Assembly (NCBI GenBank): GCA_037176885.1
Contig: JAWWNJ010000020.1
Coordinates: 1,488,001 to 1,552,000, forward strand
Length of the DNA: 64,000 nt
From: Favolaschia claudopus
Lineage: Eukaryota; Basidiomycota; Agaricomycetes; Agaricales; Mycenaceae
Direction of reading: 5' to 3'
Shown here: positions 43,658-53,101 of the stretch, in pieces
How positions within the stretch are numbered: position 1 is the first letter of the stretch
Layout of the letters: the number at the start of each line of letters is the position of its first letter
Notes under the pieces: model-generated
Told to the model about the DNA's origin: nothing
Database searches by the model: none
What the model saw: the letters and a program-made list of their open reading frames with translations, nothing else
Made by a program: the position numbers and the translations under genes

Positions 43658-44331
43658 TTATACCTTGAACAGCTGAACTATTGGGTTAAGGTGTGGTCTA
43701 AGCCTGCTTACCCCTCCACCTGACTCATTTATCATCTATATCACAGCGAGTGTTCATTGCCTCGGGTTCAGGTGTTACTGTCGAATACATCATCCAAAAA
43801 GGCTCTGCATGCGTCGAAGCCTTTCGCGATGTCACCCACATGGTCGCCAATTTTTTCGGGGACCCTGATCGTGCTCGCAGACACAAGGAGGTCAAATTCA
43901 ATCAAGATCTTGAAGCTCTCGTATCCGAAATGCAGCGCCGGAAGTTTCATGTTGTCAGCACAACCAAGCACTTTGTTCCAGCGCCACCAAAAAAACCTCC
44001 CAAGAATCCCCCAAAAAACCCTCCACCACTCGAGCCTCCACGTTCGGCAGTTGTTGATGTATTCGTGAAAGGTGCCGAGGAATGGAATGGAAAGTTCAAC
44101 GAGTTCATCAGAAGCACTACCTATGATCCTGCTCTTGGCGGGTATCCAGCTTCGACCGATTCATCCTGGAAAGGTAGCACACGGGATACCACACTTGACA
44201 CCGGCACAGTGTTCGACAGTTTAAATAAAAACCCTCTCTCGCATGAGGAATTCACCGACGTACACAGCGGCGAGGAGTTGGGCATGTCTGGTGCATTAGG
44301 TGGTGGTGGAGACTTCGACGGGGTAGAATAA
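43658..44331 (+). pseudogene. DUF6589 gene, 3' part
   Basis: The first codons read LYLEQLNYWVK, intron 43,691-43,746 follows, and the exon from 43,747 reads RVFIASGSGVTVEYIIQKGS, ACVEAFRDVTHMVANFFGDP and RARRHKEVKFNQDLEALVSE. Then comes a basic, proline-rich linker (PPKKPPKNPPKNPPPLEPP) and AEEWNGKFNEFIRSTTYDPA with LGGYP, ending at 44,331. This is the usual C-terminus of DUF6589 proteins and continues the part at 34,691-36,955. The frame from 43,747 to the stop is intact, so the loss of function stems from the inserted element and the G insertion near 36,100. Confidence 0.8.
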
Positions 44332-44376
44332 AAGACTGTATTCATGTTTGATTATAGGAAATGTGACACTTGGGAA

Positions 44377-45430
44377 TCATCGTGAACTAGGAGTTGTATG
44401 TAGGTCAGAAAAAGCTAATTGGGAGGTAAAGGGCTGCCGAAAAGGAATAGGTGTGAACGTCCGGGTAGAGGCAACAGTGGAAAAAAAATCATCATAGCGA
44501 GAAGGAGGCATCTCAAAACTGGGCAGATGTGTAGGAATAGGTGTACCAGGGGGAGCAGCGGGACGAGAAGATGGGGTCGCACCTCGACCTCGAGCTCTGC
44601 CTCGACCGTAACCGCGTCCTGTGCCACGCGGACTCTCGCGAGAATTGCGACTCGGGCTTGCAGTATTTGGAGCCACTGTAAATACCGGCTGTGTGATAGA
44701 GGGACTTGCACCTGTTTGCGGTCTCTTTCGCGGTCGACGTGCTGACTGTGGTGTCCGTCTGATGTCGAGAGTCAATCGCCAGCGCGAAATTACATCGCAA
44801 ACCTCATTGACGTCTGTTTCCGCAGCCATATCCCAGTCCACTGCCTTCCTAATATGGTGCGACTCGACGAGCGAGTGCTTTAGAAAGGTGCCAGCCGATG
44901 ACACCAGCTTTTCCAGCTGCTTTGGGGGAAGTATAACCTCGCACGGAACATATGGACTGTTTCCCATGCGAATATGTCGGTCTTTCCGCCATTGAATGAG
45001 CAGATCGCGAAGCGAAGATTTATCCTCTTTCGACACTGATGATTTCCCGCGGACGGGCTCGAAATCATTTGACTGCTGTGACGCCACGGTGCCAGTATCC
45101 GAGATAACAGAGGCGGGAGAGGAGGGGCGGGAGGGTGGAATTGGGAGAGGGTGGATGAATTCTGCCGAGTACTTCAGAATACGGGGGTCACTAGAGCTCG
45201 ATGGCCGGCACCAGTTAAGGAATGTTGGGTTGCAATGTATGCAACAACGGGTGGGCGGCGGTGCACGATTCAAATCTAAGACTGTCCAGCTGAGTTCGTG
45301 GGAAGAGCTACGGGAGAGAGGTCCAGCTTGAGATAATACTGTGCTGGTCAAGCTGGTGTAGGTGTCGAGTCCAGTATCGGGGCGAAAGGACTTCGAGATG
45401 AAGACGTGGGAGCACGCTATGAATAAAGCG
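44377..45430 (-). pseudogene. RecQ-like helicase, C-terminal part
   Basis: Minus-strand coding resumes near 45,430 (CSHVFISKSFRPDTGLDTYT) and reads RCCIHCNPTFLNWCRP, paired cysteines resembling the zinc-binding end of fungal RecQ-like helicases. It continues with LRDLLIQWRKDRHIRMGNSP, LPPKQLEKLVSSAGTFLKHS and DVNEVCDVISRWRLTLDIRR, then a basic GRGYGRGRARGRG (RGG-like) tail to the stop at 44,377. The ORF opens upstream to 45,582, but the first 50 codons belong to inserted DNA. Its N-terminal partner lies at 46,735-48,144 on the same strand. Confidence 0.65.
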
Positions 45431-46734
45431 ATTAACATCTTTGTACTGTGATCTCGGGGACAACCTGCCTTCTGTGGAAGTCCCGGAGTTACAGTGTAGT
45501 AAGGCTCGATGGTGATCAGCTTTGATGTTTTTGATCTCTGCCCAGCAAATGTATCGCAAAAATTCCAAGGTTCTTCAGGCAACTACTAGAAGATACAACA
45601 AGTAGATATACCATAAAGCTATGGCCAGTTTTAACTTGAAATGTAGTACAGTGTAGTAAGGCTCAATGGGGAAGGAGGGGTCGATGGTGATTATTTTTCT
45701 TTCGTCACACCCGTTGACCGCAGACTCGTCAATTAGTTCGGGACTCTATGCCTCACGTTAGCACTACCTACTGTATTAATTTGGGATGCAGAAAGACAAT
45801 GAGTATTGCTCGAAGCCGGCTTTTGTGTCAATCCGTGAGAAATCAAGGAATTGGTGACTTTCTTATCGGGGATCCTGCTGCAACGGGGGAACTTTTTGCC
45901 TCAGAACAAATTCTGGTCAAAAGATCTTGATATTTGCTATGTTTCCTAGCGCATATGTGAGAGGATCCGGCGAAAGATGCGGTCGAACGGAAATGGACAA
46001 GATCATGCACGTGGAAGCGTGACACCTGTTTGTTGACGCGTCTGTTTGTCACCTCTCTCCGTCTTCTCTGGCCAATCCTTACTGTCCAGTTCTCATGGGT
46101 CAAAGCCCATGAGAAGAGTCGACGAAAAGAAGCAAATATAGCGGCGGCACTGGCGGAGTACGAGCGGGAGCGCGTCAAGCCCGCCACCCTAGGCAAGCCC
46201 AAAAATATCTCGCAATTGTCATTCAAATACGATGACACTATCTCGACGAGTACAAGGTGGTCACAGTATTCGAGAAGCAAACCAAAAGCAGCAAAAAGTC
46301 CCCATCGTCACGGAGTGGGCACTCGTGCAGTTCATGCGCGAGTCCGCGGATCGAGGCTTCCCCCTCATCCTAATGAGATCAACGAGGGAAAGAGGGCGAA
46401 GGAAGCTGGGAAGGAGAAGAAGAGGGTCGAGCGGGAGCGAAGGAAGGAGCTGCGAGCAGAGATTGAGCAGGAGTGGGCTGAGATGAAGCACCAGCACAAT
46501 GCTGCGGTCGAGAACTGGACTTCCGAGTGCTCCAAGCTGCAGGAAACTGGTTTGAGGAAGAAAGACCTGCCCCCGAAGCCGAAATTGGGCAAGAAACCGA
46601 AGCTGCCGGTCGTGGAGGATGAGGACGAGGACGAGGAGGACGAGCCAAATGAGAAAGGTGACGTGTGACATGCGTTCACCAAGGAACCGAATTGTGACAT
46701 TTGGGATCAATATTTTGTTTCGATCGTCGTACAG
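45431..46734 (+). mobile_element. pogo-type element deletion derivative inside the helicase gene
   Basis: The helicase is interrupted over this interval. The right border reads cgatcgtcgtacag followed by TA at 46,735-46,736, pogo/mariner-like. The left border is not exact; two direct copies of cagtgtagtaaggctc lie at 45,493 and 45,651, suggesting a further small insertion or rearrangement on that side. Confidence 0.6.
46030..46668 (+). pseudogene. pogo-like transposase lacking the DDE domain
   Basis: The N-terminal part resembles a pogo helix-turn-helix: KSRRKEANIAAALAEYERER, then a frame change to KVPIVTEWALVQFMRESADR with GFPL (CENP-B-type DNA-binding). Immediately after, with no DDE domain between, comes the C-terminal tail ELRAEIEQEWAEMKHQHNAA, VENWTSECSKLQETGLRKKD and an acidic run EDEDEDEEDEPNEKGDV. 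Fungal pogo transposases have about 300 residues of DDE core between these parts. Thus this copy is an internally deleted, nonautonomous derivative. Confidence 0.6.
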
Positions 46735-48144
46735 TAATGAAGCCTTCGAGAGCGGGATCGAGCTTCGCGCGCGCCGCTGTGTGAGTCTGTGGCTCGATTG
46801 ATACCTTCTCCTTCCCCTTAACCCTCTGTACTGCCATGCCTACCATCGGCGGGGCCGGCCTATAAGCCCATTTCTGTACGAAGAACATGCATGTCCCAAT
46901 ACCCACTCTATTCCGACCTGCGCGACCCCACCGCTGTATTAGAACAGCAAGAGACCTCGGACACTCAAACACGATGGAGAATTCGACGTCCGGCGCATTA
47001 CAGCCCATCCCCGCCGCATCTGTAGCGCAAAGAATTCGGTAACGTCCAGACAGAAAGCCTTCCCAGATGTCCTTCTTTGCAGCCTCGGATATGTCAGAGG
47101 AATACGAGACGACACAGCTACGTAGGTGAGCAGGGAGTGCACGCCTCCATGCTGCCTTGGCGCTAGTTGTTTCGGCCACGGAACTGTGATATGTCAAGGT
47201 TTTGGGAACCAAAGAAGGATCCGAATTCTCGTCAAGATCCGCCGGTAAGATATTCAATACGTCGAGAATTGGATTTTTGACATTGTGGAGGGTTCGGGTG
47301 TGAAAAAATAGGTTTGGTCGGTCGGACCCGACATCCAATCCCCAGAATGGACGATGGCCGAAGCCGAGAGAAGCCCAGATAACGTTGAAAGTATTTGTCG
47401 CGCACGTCGCAGTGCAGGCAACGAATGGAACCTCTTGGCCAGTGAAGCTGCGAAGTCGGTGAAGCTGCCGATACATGGGTCGGAATTCCTCGCCCCATTC
47501 GTCAATACAGTGAGCCTCATCGACTATTAGTGCATTGACGCGGCTACGGAACTTGACATTTGTCCACAGCCTCCCAAAACGGTCACTCAGTGCCATTTCG
47601 GGAGAGATGTAGACCATTTGGGCCGTTCTTTCGGCCTGTTTCCAGACAGCGGGGTCGTTGGTATTATCCTCGTTGATCACCACCGCACGGATATTTTTTT
47701 CGGAAGCCTGTTTGAGCTGAAGCCCGTTTGGTAAGTAATCTCTTGGAGAAATGATTCTGCACGTACCTGATCTGCTTCTAATGCTTTCAAGGGACAAATT
47801 ACGATTGTAAGGCGAGTCTTCCCCCCCAGAACAGCCACCGCCTCAAAAACCAGGCTTTTTCCGTAGCCTGTTCCAGCAAGAAAAACCGAATCGTAACCAC
47901 GAAGAATGCGAATGATGAGGTGAATTTGCCAGTCATCTGGTTGGTATGAGAGTTGCAGCTTCTCTACAACCATTTTCCTTGTGGCAGGTATGCTGAATTT
48001 CCATGGTTTGATGCCCTGAAGACGTGTCGAGTGTGGAGGTACGCGTCGTCGAGGAGTGCTAGGTGAGTGTGGTGGAACAGGGGTAAAGGGGCGGCGGCGA
48101 GGAGTCTGTGGTGATGTGGGTGTGTTTGGAGGTCGGTGTGACAT
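46735..48144 (-). pseudogene. RecQ-like DEAH helicase, N-terminal part
   Basis: From ATG at 48,144 (MSHRPPNTPTSPQTPRRRPF, a Pro/Ser/Thr-rich basic leader), exon 1 runs to 47,767 with the Q-like WQIHLIIRILRGYD and Walker A AGTGYGKSLVFEAVAV. Intron 47,717-47,766 is removed. Exon 2 has VYISPEMALSD, Walker B VDEAHCIDEWGEEFRPMYR, motif III ACTATC, motif V CATDAAGMGCNAPDVEF and motif VI IQRWGRAGRNRVGIG. The core is complete and open; it is cut after AKLDPALEGFI by the pogo-type insertion. The C-terminal part lies at 44,377-45,430. RecQ-like helicases unwind branched DNA; related copies are abundant in mushroom genomes and some are telomere-linked, but this copy cannot be assigned to that class. Confidence 0.8.
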
Positions 48145-49120
48145 TCTCTGAAGCAGAGGGCAATGGTGCGGCGGGCGAGGGCGGGCGAATGTAAAAAAAT
48201 GAGACGCGACACGGTGATGATCAATATCGCCCAATTTGGCATCTCGATCATTCGCGGATAGAAAATTCAGAAAGGCATGTATATTTCGAAAGGAAGGTAC
48301 AAGAACCTTTGAAACATGATATATTAACCTCTACCCTGTTAATTGGACTTTTATGAGCACATTCGGCCTCATATTTCGAGGGATCGGAGTGGGGATTCCC
48401 TATTCGAGACCCGAAAAGACGGGTGTATTGTAAGATTGCACGGCTATTTTTTGTGAAACTGAAGGCATAGACACATACTCATTACTATGGGCTACAACAA
48501 ATATTAAGTGCCGAAAGCGATTGACGCGCTATCAGAGGCAGCAGAGCGCGCCAAAGACATTGCCCTTTTTTGACATCTTGACACAAGCCGTTTCTCAAAT
48601 TCCGTGTGTCCGCACGTGAATGTCATGTGAGTATGAGAATCGGCTTGTTCCGAACCTAGATGGAATCCGGGAAGAAGCACGTATATATCACGTGAGCTAC
48701 ATACGGCCATCAAGTACAGATGATGCGAGCTACATAAACTCCAACAGTTTCCTCCGCGGTTGTGACAGCGATCTTCTCTCGCCAGAGACCCAAAATCGGC
48801 GGCGCACCACTGCCTTGCATAATCTCGGCTCCAGATCTTCCGGGCTGATGGCCGGGGCACTGTGATCAAAAGATCACAGCGCACCATCACCCCTAGAAGA
48901 TCTGGTGCAGTTTAGCCGCGGACACTGCGCTTGGTCGCTTTCGTCACAGATGTCACATATGTTGCCTGCCAAAGGCTTGCAGCTTGTTCAACGCAATCCA
49001 AGGGCGATAATGTTCTAACCAGTATCCTCTGAGGTTATTTGAATGTAGCTTGGACGCTGAGAACTGCTTCCTATTTTTCTGGAGAGAATTGAGTGTTTTC
49101 CTCCCTGTAATCATATGCTA
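48145..49120. other. Upstream region of the helicase, otherwise unassigned
   Basis: No gene recognised. A palindrome tgtgatcaaaagatcaca lies at about 48,861. The ORF at 48,504-48,890 has no recognisable domain. Confidence 0.3.
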
Positions 49121-49125
49121 GGTTA

Positions 49126-49480
49126 TGTAAGGGGAGAAGGGCCCAGGAGCCAAGTCGATAACAAACCTGGGGATCAGAGATCCCCAGTGAACTACTTATA
49201 TACAAGAGGTGACGTAAGATATGACATAAGTGAGCACACAGCATGATGTCTTGGAGACAGAGAACTTCTGCCCAAGTCAGAAGATGTCATAGCTGTGGAA
49301 TCCCAGAAGGGCCCAGGAGCCAAGTCGATAACAAACCTGGGGATCAGAGATCCCCAGTGAACTACTTATATACAAGAGGTGACGTAAGATATGACATAAG
49401 TGAGCACACAGCATGATGTCTTGGAGACAGAGAACTTCTGCCCAAGTCAGAAGATGTCATAGCTGTGGAATCCCCTGACA
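49126..49480 (-). repeat. 3' LTR (sense minus) with internal 169 bp tandem duplication
   Basis: Two units starting agaagggcccaggagcc at 49,135 and 49,304; otherwise like the other LTR. Confidence 0.88.
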
Positions 49481-49537
49481 TCACCCCCTCTTCAAGATTC
49501 GTCGCCTCGACCAGAGCCCAGTAGAATGAACGATCCT

Positions 49538-50584
49538 TCAAAATCCTGGATCGCCACGGAAGAGTAGGTTGCCCTGGGAGTCAATCCGCGAATCAGACGC
49601 AGACACTGCACCGCCTCGCCGTGCCGTCTGTTGTCGACGTCCCCTTTCAGGTCGAATAGCATCAATGGCCATAGGCGAAGGAGCTACTGAACGTGGAGAG
49701 GGGGACGGGATGGCAGTGGGCATGGCCACCGAGGGGGCATAAGGAGTAGAGCTGGGGCGGGGAGTAGGAATAGGGGACGCCATTACCTGCGTAGGAATAG
49801 AGATGGCGGCAGGGTTATGGGGTAGAGAGTTAGAGGCGGGGTAGGAAGACTCCTGTGGTGCAAATCGCACCCCAGACTTCCTTGGCTGTGTAGCGGCACC
49901 TGGGTGCGGCTGAGCACTGGCCGCTGGAGGGGGTGGAACCGGAGCCGGTGGCTGAGACGGATGGACGGGGTGTGCGCGCTTCTTCAGCGGGCGAGCGCCC
50001 TCGCCAGAAGCGTTCGGCAAAACCGGCACCAGGCCAGGAAGGGGAGGGGCAGGGTCCCCGGAAAGGCGTGACGGACCTTTCTTCTTAGAGCGGATACGCT
50101 TACGCATGAAACGCTTCCCAAGCGCAATTAGCGCTTCACCGATTTGCTGGTCGGTACCACGGATAGATACACGGCGCTCCAAGGGGGAAGCCTTATCAGT
50201 ATAGGCTCGAAGTTGGGCGCCGGAGATGTCGTGTGACTGATGAAGACCCTTACCACCACGGCCAACGATATGCCCGACGACCGAGTCAGGCACCACAAGC
50301 GTACACGAGTAGCGGGACGGTGCGTCCTGTGCAGTAGGGAGGGTTTCGGCGAGTGGTATGGCGGTGTGGCCGACAGCGATGATGGCAGGGGTAGGGGCTG
50401 GGGTTGATGGTTCAGAGCCCCAGCGAGCGCCATCCCAGGAGAAGCGCCAGGCATGCCCTCGGGGAGTAGAGGCTGCAGTGTCCCCAAACTCAAGACGATC
50501 AAGACGGTCGTGGACGCGCTGTAGTTCGCTTTGAAGGAGAGTGCAGTAGGAATAAAGGTCCTGAGGAACTGCGGGGGTTGCCAT
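49538..50584 (-). CDS. KH-domain Gag-like protein of the compact LTR element
   Basis: An intact 348-residue ORF with ATG at 50,584. Residues 1-35 (DLYSYCTLLQSELQRVHDRL) form a likely coiled coil. Residues about 90-160 are a type-I KH domain: SCTLVVPDSVVGHIVGRGGK contains the V-x-x-V-G-x-x-I-G-R-G-G-K core with its GxxG-type loop, followed by DISGAQLRAYTD and RRVSIRGTDQQIGEALIALG, the remaining strands and helix. A basic stretch KRFMRKRIRSKKKGPSR follows. The rest is Pro/Ala/Ser-rich and disordered, ending with a basic RPERGRRQQTARRGG. KH domains bind single-stranded RNA, so the protein probably binds the element's RNA and may build particles; this is inference. It is the only gene between the LTRs. 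Confidence 0.82.
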   Translation of the reverse strand: MATPAVPQDLYSYCTLLQSELQRVHDRLDRLEFGDTAASTPRGHAWRFSWDGARWGSEPSTPAPTPAIIAVGHTAIPLAETLPTAQDAPSRYSCTLVVPDSVVGHIVGRGGKGLHQSHDISGAQLRAYTDKASPLERRVSIRGTDQQIGEALIALGKRFMRKRIRSKKKGPSRLSGDPAPPLPGLVPVLPNASGEGARPLKKRAHPVHPSQPPAPVPPPPAASAQPHPGAATQPRKSGVRFAPQESSYPASNSLPHNPAAISIPTQVMASPIPTPRPSSTPYAPSVAMPTAIPSPSPRSVAPSPMAIDAIRPERGRRQQTARRGGAVSASDSRIDSQGNLLFRGDPGF

Positions 50585-50676
50585 AGCAAGGGAGGTGTAA
50601 GGTCGATGGTAGGATGAGGGCAGAGTAGGAAGTAGGGTGGTCGGCTGGGGCTAGGAGAGTGCCAGAGTCGAATAGA

Positions 50677-50687
50677 AGGTTTGTTAT
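50677..50687 (-). promoter_or_regulatory. Self-priming-type primer binding site of the KH element
   Basis: On the sense strand ATAACAAACCT lies two bases after the 5' LTR and is a perfect 11 nt complement to AGGTTTGTTAT at 50,722-50,732 in the same LTR. Confidence 0.6.
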
Positions 50688-50689
50688 GC

Positions 50690-50874
50690 TGTAAGGGGAG
50701 AAGGGCCCAGGAGCCAAGTCGATAACAAACCTGGGGATCAGAGATCCCCAGTGAACTACTTATATACAAGAGGTGACGTAAGATATGACATAAGTGAGCA
50801 CACAGCATGATGTCTTGGAGACAGAGAACTTCTGCCCAAGTCAGAAGATGTCATAGCTGTGGAATCCCCTGACA
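50690..50874 (-). repeat. 5' LTR (sense minus) of the KH element
   Basis: 185 bp, TGTCAGGGG...CCCTTACA on the sense strand; includes TATA box, hairpin GGGGATCTCTGATCCCC and the primer-complement block. Confidence 0.88.
50759..50766 (-). promoter_or_regulatory. TATA box of the KH element
   Basis: TATATAAG on the sense strand, 34 nt upstream of the primer-complement block at 50,732, a normal distance from TATA to start site. Confidence 0.65.
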
Positions 50875-50879
50875 GGTTA

Positions 50880-51399
50880 GCTGAAATTTAGGAAGTTTGC
50901 ATGGGAGGACATGAGGAGCATTTTGCACACATTAATATTGGGGTACACAGAATGGGCACTATATTGTAGAGAGGTTCCAGGTTGAACCAACTCAAGATGT
51001 CACACTTTTGGCTTGCTTTTGGCGGGGAAATTGAACAGCGTGACGCAAGCGCAGTGTTCACGGCTAAACTGCACCAGACGTTATAGCGCAGTCACCCGCG
51101 ATCAAATTTCACCATCATTCTGCCTCGCTGACATTTCGACATCTCAACATTTCCCTTTTGGGATGAATGCGCGAGCGCAGCGAGCGGTGCGGGTGCTGCG
51201 CTCATAACGTCTGGGGACGAGACTATGCCAGCTTGAAAGCACTGTGGGCTATTTCCAGTATTTCTGGGAGCAACGGCCCAAGCATCGAGGCACTAGATGC
51301 TTTTGATTTCCACCTCGTACGAAAAGCCGCGCTGCCTTACAAAATCGACCAATGTCAAGTTTCAGCGCGCGCGATGATGCGATTGAATCTGCTGCGTTA
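50880..51399. other. Unassigned interval
   Basis: A phrase gcgagcgcagcgagcg occurs at 51,170. Short protein-like reading at 51,200-51,340 is not recognised. Confidence 0.3.
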
Positions 51400-51915
51400 G
51401 TTCGCCAATTCAGTCGACAAGATCATACGGCTGGTCACTCCCGCCGCGGCCAAAGGACCGAAAAGTGCTCACTCCCACCCCACCCTGGCTACAAGTTGGA
51501 ACAACCTTGCGATCAGGGTGGAGCACCTCCTTGGTCTCCGGGGGTACGCTCAATGGGGGACGTCCTGGCACTCGTTCGATGCGTCTATCAAGCATCTGAA
51601 CTACATCACCGGCGTTCAAATTTGGCCAATGGTTGGCCCAGCCACTTCGATTGTGGGAGAATGCATCACAACGCTAGAACGACTGCGCAAGGTGGTAGTG
51701 AACATGGAATACGAACTTTTCGCCGACTTTATGGTCGACGCCGCTGAACTCGAATCATGGCCATACGAATTTGACGCAACACGAACCACTTTTGCCTTTC
51801 ACAAACCGTCATCTGTGATGCCTGTTCATATGACGACCACCTTTTTCAGCTTTCGACCGCATTGCGGAAACTCGGAAAGGGAAAGGCGATTATGCCAAAC
51901 ATACCGACGAGATTA

Positions 51916-52693
51916 CAGCCGTTTTGGAAACAATATACGGGTTTTGATTGAGTGGTGCTCGTTCGTTTGTGCTTACGTTTGTTGACCATTCTGTCATCGG
52001 CAAAGCCGGGAGCACCACTCTGTGGGGCGTTGCCGTACCGCATCAATTGCCGTTGGTCCCTTGTTTTTGCCCTTGCTCGCAAGTCATGGCCGTGTCGAGC
52101 TCTGGGCAAGTAGCAGCTGAGTCTTAATCCTCAGTTCTGTTAACCCCCTGTTTTTTCCCGGTGTTCTCTGGGTGGCGGAAGCAAAGACTCAAATTCGGCT
52201 GAAGTGGAGCTGGTGATGGGAAGCAAAACAAAGGTAAGCACAAACGAACGAGCACCACTCAATCAAAACCCGTATATTAGAGCTTATTAGCAGCCGGTGC
52301 TTTTCAAAATATACGATGAAAAACTAAGCGAGATCAGTGAAAAACGGAGGCTCCAAACATGCAAAACCTCGAAGACGTCATCGAGAGATGCGGTCAGGCG
52401 CACGGCCGTTCCCCGCTCCAGAGTGGCGATCATGACAAAGTAGGACGCTTCCGCGAAAGGTAGAGCTTGTTGCTCGTCGTTCCAAGAGGCTCGCAGGACG
52501 GTGAGTAGAGCAGTGAGCGTGGAAGTCGCTCTGAAAGGCAACTCAAGCGATGCGGCACGAATCGGCACGTTGTTTCCTTTCTTTAAACGGTGAAAAAGTG
52601 GTGCTCCACTTGTGGTTTTTGGATGACGTTCTTGTGCGTGAAATTTCGTTTTTCACCGGTTGCTGATAAGCTCTATTGTTTCCAAAACGGCTG
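51916..52693. mobile_element. MITE family M5, copy 1, with nested M6
   Basis: The ends cagccgttttggaaacaata and its complement match copy 2 at 56,835-57,213; TA flanks both ends. Its right terminal repeat is split by a nested element at 52,278-52,672. Confidence 0.8.
52278..52672. mobile_element. MITE M6 nested in M5 (about 395 bp)
   Basis: Left end agagcttattagcagccggtg and right end caccggttgctgataagctc are imperfect inverted repeats; comparison with the uninterrupted M5 copy (cgtatattgtttcc) shows the insertion point. Target duplication is TA or TAT. Confidence 0.75.
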
Positions 52694-53101
52694 TATCGCA
52701 ACTTACTGGGACTGTGCGAACAGCACAACATCAACAATCTCAAGGACCGTCCAGGCGGTTTGAGTACCTACCTTGCGGCACGGACCGAATCGGTAATCCT
52801 GGATAAATGCGACAATCTATGGCTATGCTCGTGTCTAACAAGAGAGCTCTATGCATCACAGCGTCACTTCCGCACGGACTCCGAGACGATCGTTCAAGCA
52901 ATGTGGCATGTTGCTTTTCGGGTAGCGACAAATAACAATAAATCGGGCGTCATCTCATCTTGGCCCCAGCCAAATATCCCACTATCGAGCTCTGGAATCG
53001 GTCCGCTGTGCGGCACCATGCACTGCAACGTCTTCGACCAGCTCTCATCCAGACCAACCTATTGGATTTCACGTTTGGATACTCGTATGAGGGCTCTTTG
53101 A

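Larger units (their letters stand above)
49126..50874 (-). mobile_element. Compact LTR element coding only a KH-domain protein
   Basis: LTRs at 49,126-49,480 and 50,690-50,874 begin TGTAAGGGG and end CCCTGACA on the plus strand and enclose 1.2 kb. The 5 bp target duplication GGTTA is at 49,121-49,125 and 50,875-50,879. The sense strand is minus: a TATA box in the right LTR, a self-complementary primer site, one ORF with a KH domain, a purine-rich gaagaggggg tract next to the left LTR. There is no protease, reverse transcriptase, RNase H or integrase. The left LTR holds a 169 bp tandem duplication. The structure equals a TR-GAG/TRIM-like nonautonomous element; the KH domain as its Gag-like product is unusual. 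Confidence 0.88.
51400..53101 (+). pseudogene. Unrecognised coding sequence disrupted by MITE M5
   Basis: Left of the MITE, an open reading (51,400-51,850) gives SVDKIIRLVTPAAAKGPKSA, VEHLLGLRGYAQWGTSWHSF and MEYELFADFMVDAAELESWP. The MITE at 51,916-52,693 interrupts it, and a protein-like reading resumes with LLGLCEQHNINNLKDRPGGL and SVILDKCDNLWLCSCLTREL to a stop at 53,101. I do not recognise the family. A TA duplication flanks the MITE. Whether both halves are one gene is inferred from strand and position. Confidence 0.4.

Noticed and set aside
46261..46710. Minus-strand ORFs opposite the pogo remnant
   Set aside because: Ser/Leu-rich antisense shadows of the acidic/basic coding strand.
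50128..50808. 226-codon minus ORF overlapping the KH gene
   Set aside because: Alternative frame of the KH element spanning the LTR; KH motif lies in the other frame.
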